A DNA stretch of 64,000 bases from Trametopsis cervina (taxonomy: Eukaryota > Basidiomycota > Agaricomycetes > Polyporales > Irpicaceae): positions 1,194,805 to 1,258,804 of the forward strand of contig MU278354.1 of the NCBI GenBank assembly GCA_022385755.1. Direction: 5' to 3'. The position numbers and the translations under genes were made by a program. Position 1 is the stretch's first letter. Each line of letters begins with the position of its first letter. Below are positions 57,497 through 64,000 of the stretch, piece by piece. The notes under the pieces are model-generated. The model did no database searches. It saw only the letters and a list, made by a program, of their open reading frames with translations, and was not told the origin of the DNA.

Positions 57497-60400
57497 CTAC
57501 AATACCAGAAGTCCAAGCATTCCTGTCGCAACAACAGCGCCCAAGACTCTGCTAGACAATGACCCCACCCCATTCACGCTGCTCGCCGCACTGGCCTGCG
57601 TCTGCGCCGCGCCACCTGCACCCCCTGTCCCGCTCCCGCTGCCAGTCGCAGTGGCCGTCGCAATAAAGCTCTCCCACGCCGCGATGGTCGCGGATGGGTA
57701 CACAAACGTCGACTGTGTCGTCCCCGAGCCTGCGAATACCTCGGACGCGCCGGGCAGGATCGGCGCGGCGAGCGTCGCGTTCTCGCCGCCTACGACGCTG
57801 GCGGAACCACCGGACGTGACCACCAGCCCGGTCGTGTTCGATCCGAGGATAAATTCGCGCAGGAGCACGAAGGCCTGTGAGGACGTATGTTAATTGGGGT
57901 GGACGGAGACACGGAGATCGGGATCAAGGGAAGATGAAATATGTAGTACGCTTCTTGTCGCATGGACTCGCGGAAGTCACAGAATAAATGGAAAGATTAG
58001 ACACGCACGCGACCAGGCTGCTTCTGCGGTACAAGGTGGCCGGCACCGTCGACGAGGACGTACGTCCAATTGCGCTCCTGGTGCACGATTCCCGCGAACG
58101 CACCGGTGTCGTCGAACCACGGCGTCGAGGGCACACGCGTGAATCCCTGCACCCCGCCGAACGTCGTGTTCTGTGTGCGGCGATGTGAGTAATCTAGCAT
58201 CCGACGGGCAGACTAGGGCAGGGGCGAACCTGGATGACGACTGGAGGTGAAGAGGTGGACATTAGATCTGGGGACCGGTGGACATGGAAAAGGGAGGGAG
58301 GAATGCGTACTCTGGGAAGATATGTGCGCTACTAGGGAATCGTCGTTGCCCGAATAGATCACGACGCCGACGTTGTTCTTCGACGCGTTCGTCGCGAGGT
58401 CATCCAAAAATGCCATGGGCCTGGTACACATCATCGCTCTGACTCTGTGCCACGCACGAAAAATACTGAAGCTTACTCGACACCTGCGAGTTTAAATCAT
58501 CAGCGAACCGGAGGAGAGGAAGCAAAAGCTCGCACGTACTAGGATCGATGCCTGGGATACTCCCACCTATGCCATAGAACAAAGTCAGTGCCGCACCTCT
58601 GGCTCTTCGCATGGCAAGACATACCGAAGAGATAGTTGACGCTCTCCTCCCAATTTACGCTCGTCGGCGCGTGTATGGCCGTGCGCGTGCGGTTATCTAA
58701 GCGACGGGATACCTCAGTCAGCGTAGTAGGAAACCGAGAACACGCCACATACCATTCAAGAACACACTCGCATCCATCGGCGCTTCAGGATCGAGCGCGT
58801 CCTGGAGATCGTACACCTATCACGACAGACCATCAACACCCCAGTTCACAGTACACGGACGAAAATTGGCAACGTACGTCAAAGCCACCAAAGTCGTTGC
58901 CCTCTTCACACGTTCGTCAGCGAACACTCCGAACACCGCATGAATACAAACGACGCTAGCACACTTACTCCATGGGATGCTGAAGTTGAGCGCGTAGTCG
59001 ACAAGCTCGTCGAACAGATCGCAGCCGTACCACGTATCGACGGTCCCGTTCGGCCGGTTCGTCAGGTCGCGCTTCCACGCGTCCCGCTTCTGTAGACGGC
59101 GCACCGTGTGCTCGTTTTCAGCAAAAGAGAGGTCTCGCTTGTTGGTATCAAACAGGTTCGCCTTGAGAGACTGCTTCAGTACACTGGTCTTGAGCGCCCG
59201 GTTTTGAGTTTTGGCCAGGGCATTACCGCCTTCGAAGCCTGGTTTGACGAGGAGACTGAGGGTGGGGAAGTTTCCCACTTGGGGGTATGTGAGATTGAGA
59301 TCGAAGCCACACAGGTGGTTTCTGCATACATCGGCGATAAGTTAGGCTTCGTATATCGTGGTCACAGGACGTACTGCGTTTTGAAGTACTCGAACACATC
59401 TGTGTCGTAACCAATCAACTGCGGGTATGTCTCGATCACGCTGAGCTGTTGCGGGCCGGAGACAAGTCAGTCAAGACAAGACGAAAGAGGGTGAGTTTGC
59501 CTTACCGCGGGCAAGATCTCAAACTCGATTCCGCTTCCGATCGCTCCGTCGCCAATAGCGATCCTCGTGAGTTTCACCGGCGGGTCTGCAAGGCCAAAGT
59601 ACGTCTTGGTAATGTAAGGCTGCGTGGTTCAAGTTAACGACAGAACACAGACACTGTAGAATAAAAACTTGCAATATATGTTCCGGCGTAGCTCTCGCCT
59701 GTAAGGTAGAACGGACGCGTCTTCAAGCTCGGGAAGACCTTTACTAGGTTCGTCAGGAAGCCAAACTGCAGTGACAAAACGCGACATCAGTTCGGTCATA
59801 CGCCGGGGCAGAGTGGACTCACGAAGTCGAGGCCCATCTGATCTTCGTCCGCAACTGATGCAGATACCGTCAGGTCGTCGCAATGATAGCTGATACGCAG
59901 TACACACCGAACCCGCCCTTGTCGACCGTACCAAAGCCAACGCCAACAGGCTGGTCGACCCAGATATAATCCGCCTGCGTGTGCCAGCTGAAGTTGTTTG
60001 AGAAGAGCGAGTAATCATCTGCGACGTGCAACGGCCCGTTCTGCATGCATCATTATGTACGTATTCGTCGTGAGATTCAACTTGACGAGCATGCACACGA
60101 AACGTGACCGACCTCAAACAGCATGCCAACCAGACTCGATGATCCTGGGCTATAAATCTCACCTGCTTCAACATCGACTGGGCTTAATGACTGATGCGCA
60201 TTCGCACGTACCCGCCGTTCAACCATATACCCCACGGCTCGTTCTCGCGCTCACCCGCCGCGGCCGTCAAGGACCCGTTTTCCTTCTCCCATGCCCAGAA
60301 GAACAACGTGTTGTTTGAATTCGCTGGGGACCCCGCGCGGTTGACAGGGATGTTGCCTGCCCAGTTCCGGCCAAGCGGGAAGGACGCGTTCGGGAGTGGT

Positions 60401-60616
60401 TGCGTTACCTGAAAGTCTGCAATTCGCGTGTATTCATCTCGATGACACTTAACAGTTTGAGAGCTACGACGTACAGTTTTGCCAGACTGGCCCGAAATCG
60501 CCTTGGGGCTCACCGGGGTAGCTGTGCGGGAAGGTTCCTGTGTCCTGAGCACCCACCGCGGCTAAGTAGGGAAGTACGCATCCGACAACAGAGTACACGT
60601 GTAGCTTTCTGTGCAT
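57497..60616 (-). CDS. Serine carboxypeptidase (S10) with GPI-anchor-like tail, copy 2
   Basis: Tandem paralogue of the gene at 53239-56212, with the same exon order. Signal peptide MHRKLHVYSVVGCVLPYLAAVGA, then QDTGTFPHSYPGEPQGDFGP. It keeps FPLGRNWAGNIPVN, NNTLFFWAWEKENG, GIWLNGG, DQPVGVGFG, GESYAGTYI, CGFDLNLTYPQVG, YGCDLFDELVDYALNF, VVIYSGNDDSLVAHI and VDGAGHLVP, so the catalytic triad is complete. Unlike copy 1, the C-terminus continues after ATATGSGSG with a small-residue linker (TGGAGGAAQTQASAASS) and a terminal hydrophobic stretch (RVLGAVVATGMLGLLVL), the form of a GPI-anchor signal. It is predicted to be an extracellular or wall/membrane-tethered acid exopeptidase. ATG 60616 starts the signal peptide; the frame open further upstream looks non-coding. 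Confidence 0.92.
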
Positions 60617-60963
60617 GGCCACTGTACATGCAGAAAGAAGGACAGAATGAAGAGCCTCAGCGTCCAGTCGGTGAATATTCCCCTGCTGCGCAACTGAACA
60701 TTGATATTGACAATCTCTGAGAGCGATCTGAGAGCGAACTGCCACGGCTGGGGCGCGTATCTGTCGTACTACAGACGCGTCCAACACGTGACGGCGGGGT
60801 CCACTGATACTCCAATCAGGGAACCAAAAGTCATCCCGCTGCCGGTGGCCGACTCGGTATCAGGACACTCGTCAGCGACGATAAGTTGCGTAGTGTTTCC
60901 CTCTGGGCTCCCCGGATTAAATGTCAAATAGTATTCCAAGCATGACAGAAAGAATTTGCTACA
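60617..60963. other. Intergenic region
   Basis: 347 bp between the start of carboxypeptidase copy 2 and the 3' end of the BRCT gene, presumably the copy 2 promoter. No gene-like frame. Confidence 0.5.
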
Positions 60964-63900
60964 CTAGAGTGCTACCGACTCCATCACTCTGTTCAAGGGG
61001 TTGTCCCACTCTACGTGCTGCTTTAATGTTCCAGTGAGGATAAGCTCATGACTATAGATTGGGTATCCGCTTTCTGCAAGCGGTCGCCAGATGGTAATAT
61101 CCGCCGCCGCCGAAATCACCGCGCGATTGGGGTTTCCTTTCAAGATGCGGACGGTAGGTGTTTGTGTGAGGATCTACGCAAGAAAACAGGTGTCGGCCAT
61201 AAAAGTCAAAGTAAGGATCTTGCTCAACGCACCTGTCCTCCTCCTGCGGTCACGACATTCTTCAAAAGCTTGGCGTCCACAGGAACCTTGGGTGTTACAT
61301 AGAACACTTTGCCTTCAAACAACTTGCCCTTTTGGGCCTTCGAGCGTTTCACTGCCTCAGCAAGCTTGAACCCGTATTTCTTCTCGTTCTCGTAGTCATT
61401 CAGTGGGAACGCTTCCGGCGCTATTTCATACGGTCAGCATGGTACGAGGCACGATACACTGTGGTCCTACGCACGCATGACCATCTTCTTGCTGACACAT
61501 GTTTCTATCCATTTATCGGTGACAATGTGTGCGGCTACAGCCATTGCGCAGAGAAACTTCTCGGTTCGCACGACCGACCTAGCGACCAGATGGGTGCATT
61601 CTGACGCTTTTGTTGTAAATCTCCCGCCTAGCTTCGTGAACGCCTAAGGAGTGGAGCCTCTTCAGCCAGCCTCTCGTCCGCCAGTCCACGGGAACACATA
61701 CCTTGACGATTTCGTCCGGTAAGATCACTTGGGTGGTCATGACAACGACCTGCGAGAAATCGGTGGATGTAGCACTGAAGAATTCGATAAGAGCAAGATA
61801 CATTATTAATTTTGGAGACATACGCTGCTTTCTTTCCCGCGACACTGGCAGGTTTCTTTCGGCCTTTGCCAGTATGAGCCTCTGCTTGAGCCTCCGCATC
61901 TTCTTCTCCTTCACTATCCGGCTGCTTCGATTTTGTGTTCTTGAGGGAAGTTCTTCGTCGTTTCTTCTCCGGCCCTTCTGCTTTGTTCTGCTCATCTCCG
62001 TTATCTTCTACCGGAGACGCTCGCTTCTTCGCAGTCTTTGCCTCATTTGACGGGACCTCCTCGAAGGCCGACTTTACATGGCCGCTCTTCAGCTCCTTTT
62101 GGAAGTTCATCACGTCGGGCATGATCTCGTCGTGCAGCTTCTGCGTTGCCTTTGTGGCAGCGAAACGCTTGGAGGGCGAACGCGTGGAAGATGCTGGTGA
62201 CTCCGGCACACGGCTAGGCCCAGCGACTGGTGCGGCTGCCGTGACATCGCGAGAGGGCTTGCTCTTTGGTGGAGGCATCGGGGAAGGGGGTTTAACTGCA
62301 GGGGGCTTTTCCGGTACCTTCTGACGTGGTGGGCGGCCACGTTTCTTGGGTTGCACGGGGGCCTCCTGGGCTTTCAGGTCGGCGGAGTCCGTCCGCACGA
62401 TGACTTCAGGTTTCTCCGTGTTCTTGTCAGTTCGTTGGACTGACATTGAGCGAACCTGAGCGAGAGTGGGCACCACGACCGATAATTCGCGACGAGGGGT
62501 ATGCACACCCTTAGCAGACGTGTCATCGCGGCCCGATGCGCTCACCGCTGAACCTCGAGACAACCTCCGAGTGACTTTTTGCTGTGGTCGACCTCGTTCA
62601 CCTTCGCTCTCTTCGGTGTCAGTGGGAACGGCGGGCTTTCGTCGTTCTCGAGGAGCTTTCGTTAACGGACGATTTTCTTCCTCCGAGTCTGTCCCATCAT
62701 GTGAAGGCGCCGCAATCACTTTCGTCTTGCCCTTCATCGCTTTGGAGATGGGTTTGCCGGAGCGCTTTGGCGCTGCCGGCTCTTCGTCCTCATGATCGAT
62801 GCGGGGCCGACTGCGACTCCGAGAACGTTTGCGATAAGTTTTGATAACGCTGCCTTTCTTTGCAGAAGCGTTACCGTCGACGTCGGAGCCATAGATGGAC
62901 ATATCTTTATCACTGTCCTTGACAGATGACCGGCGGGAGAGGGGTTTCTGTGCTTTTATCGTCTCCGAGGGGGTCCCTCCGGACCTACTACCAGCAGGCT
63001 GCTTTGGGGCGGGTTTCTTTCTTGAAGATACGGGAGTAGTAGGGGTCTGAGGCGCCGTGGAACGCCCGCCTCTGACAGGTGTGGCAGGCCTAGTTGCCTT
63101 CCGTGGCCGGCCTACTTTCTTAGAAGAGCCAGGAGGCTCTGAGATGCCTTCCATCAGCATCTCCTGTTCTCTATCCAGGTCTAGGGAGCCCGACAACGAT
63201 ATTCGGCCATCTTCATCAAGGGGTATATCCATATCCTGATAAGCCCCTACACTGAAGTCTCCTACGTGCAGATCACCTCCGGCGTTGGACACACGACCGT
63301 GCGGAGCGATGACGTTTTCGACTTCTTCGGTGCTCCGTATCGACGACATGGAGATATCCATTGTACCGGACGACGCCTTCTTCAGTATACTCTTCTTCGG
63401 TGGTAGGTTTGAAGCGACGACTCCCTCCCCTTCTTCTATCTCCTTCTCGAAGGCATCAAGCTCGGCTTGGTCGTATCCAGCGCGTACAACGCCCAGACCT
63501 CTGTCATGGGTGAGCACCGTACCAAAGTCGATTCCGGGGGAGAATGAAACGTATTTCTCCTGTGCAGGAAGGATGTTGCGCCACTGGCTGAAGCAGTCTT
63601 CCAGCCACAAGTGATTGACGATTGGAATACCCCACGATACTGCTTTGGATGTCTTTGTACCTGATATACTGATAAATATGTCAGTGGATGATTAGTCATC
63701 GGATGATAGCATGCACGTACTACGCAGCTACAACGACGGTATTCTTGCCGGACATACTAGCGGTAAATTCAGCTCCCATAGTAGTGATAAGCTTCTTTAT
63801 GTACTCGCGGTCCTTGCCTGTATAGTTTGTGACAGTGATGATCTGACAAGAGGTCAGAAAAAAAAAGCTGCAAGCGTACTGCCCACCTACATGGTCCGAA

Positions 63901-64000
63901 AAGCTATTTATCGGCCTTCGGGGGATAGGATAGTGGAGTAGCTGTTCCGTAGGTCGAGAGAACGTCCCCGTCGCGCGTACGTACCAGAGCCAGGGCAAAG
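60964..64000 (-). CDS. Brc1/Rtt107-like multi-BRCT DNA-damage response protein, 3' part
   Basis: Minus-strand gene entering from the right edge; its start is outside the window. The first exons here hold a BRCT repeat: LLHYPIPRRPINSFSDH, IITVTNYTGKDREYIKKLI, MGAEFTASMSGKNTVVVAA, and WGIPIVNHLWLEDCFSQW with the conserved Trp. A long, charged, disordered linker follows with AT-hook-like patches (KKRGRPPRQ, KVGRPRKA). A C-terminal BRCT pair is then seen through introns: VMTTQVILPDE, MAVAAHIVTDKWIETCVSKK, ENEKKYGFKLAEAV, KLFEGKVFYVTPKVP, RPLAESGYPIYSHELILTG, ending SVAL with a TAG at 60966-60964. In Brc1/Rtt107 the C-terminal pair binds phosphorylated H2A at stalled forks; the same role is inferred here. 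The exon borders between 61570 and 61830 are approximate. Confidence 0.85.

Noticed and set aside
1..64000. CRISPR arrays, riboswitches, bacterial operons or ribosome binding sites
   Set aside because: The sequence is clearly eukaryotic, with spliceosomal introns and an intron-containing tRNA. No regularly spaced direct repeats of CRISPR type were seen.

Overview
The window looks like a chromosome segment of a filamentous basidiomycete, probably an agaricomycete. Genes are dense, lie on both strands and are split by many 45-70 bp GT-AG introns. The mix of families also fits: secreted S10 carboxypeptidases, an NTF2-FMO flavoprotein, MYND proteins, a Gdt1 antiporter, a Brc1/Rtt107-type BRCT protein and a small cysteine-rich secreted protein. 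All calls come from reading the sequence; splice sites were placed by hand from GT-AG borders, frame continuity and remembered family patterns.

Layout. 1-3.6 kb: the 3' part of a FUSC-like/DUF2421 membrane transporter, then a complete Gdt1 Ca2+/Mn2+ antiporter. 3.6-6.6 kb: no readable gene, possibly a relic. 6.8-9.3 kb: a small secreted cysteine-rich protein, an intron-containing tRNA-Asp and a uridine phosphorylase. 9.3-13.9 kb: no confident gene. 13.9-18.4 kb: an HMG-box transcription factor and a peroxisomal-type 2,4-dienoyl-CoA reductase. 18.4-22.3 kb: no confident gene. 22.3-27.5 kb: a flavin monooxygenase, a pseudogene whose intact relative lies at 52 kb, and an unknown gene whose first exon has been tandemly duplicated.

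27.7-38.74 kb is one mobile-element nest. A LINE on the minus strand (ORF1 with a CCHC zinc knuckle; ORF2 with APE endonuclease, reverse transcriptase, an RNase H-like region and a terminal zinc motif) is bounded by a 17 bp target-site duplication and ends in a poly(A) tract beside an assembly gap. Its ORF1 is interrupted by a 2388 bp foldback element with two 869 bp inverted arms and a perfect 7 bp target-site duplication. Removing the element with one duplication copy rejoins the CCHC motif in frame.

38.8-46.8 kb: an uncertain gene, a multi-membrane protein, two tandem MYND-finger genes from a segmental duplication that also left a frameshifted stub of the membrane-protein gene, and a PIN-domain protein. 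47-51.7 kb: a long SH3-TBC protein (probable Rab GAP) transcribed divergently from the PIN gene. 52-64 kb: the intact paralogue of the 26 kb pseudogene, two tandem S10 serine carboxypeptidases (one with a GPI-type tail, one without) and the 3' part of a Brc1/Rtt107-like BRCT protein running off the right edge.

I see no gene cluster that forms a clearly new pathway. The most informative structures are the nested elements, the LINE ORF2 with no AUG before its endonuclease domain, and several recent local duplications caught at different stages of decay.
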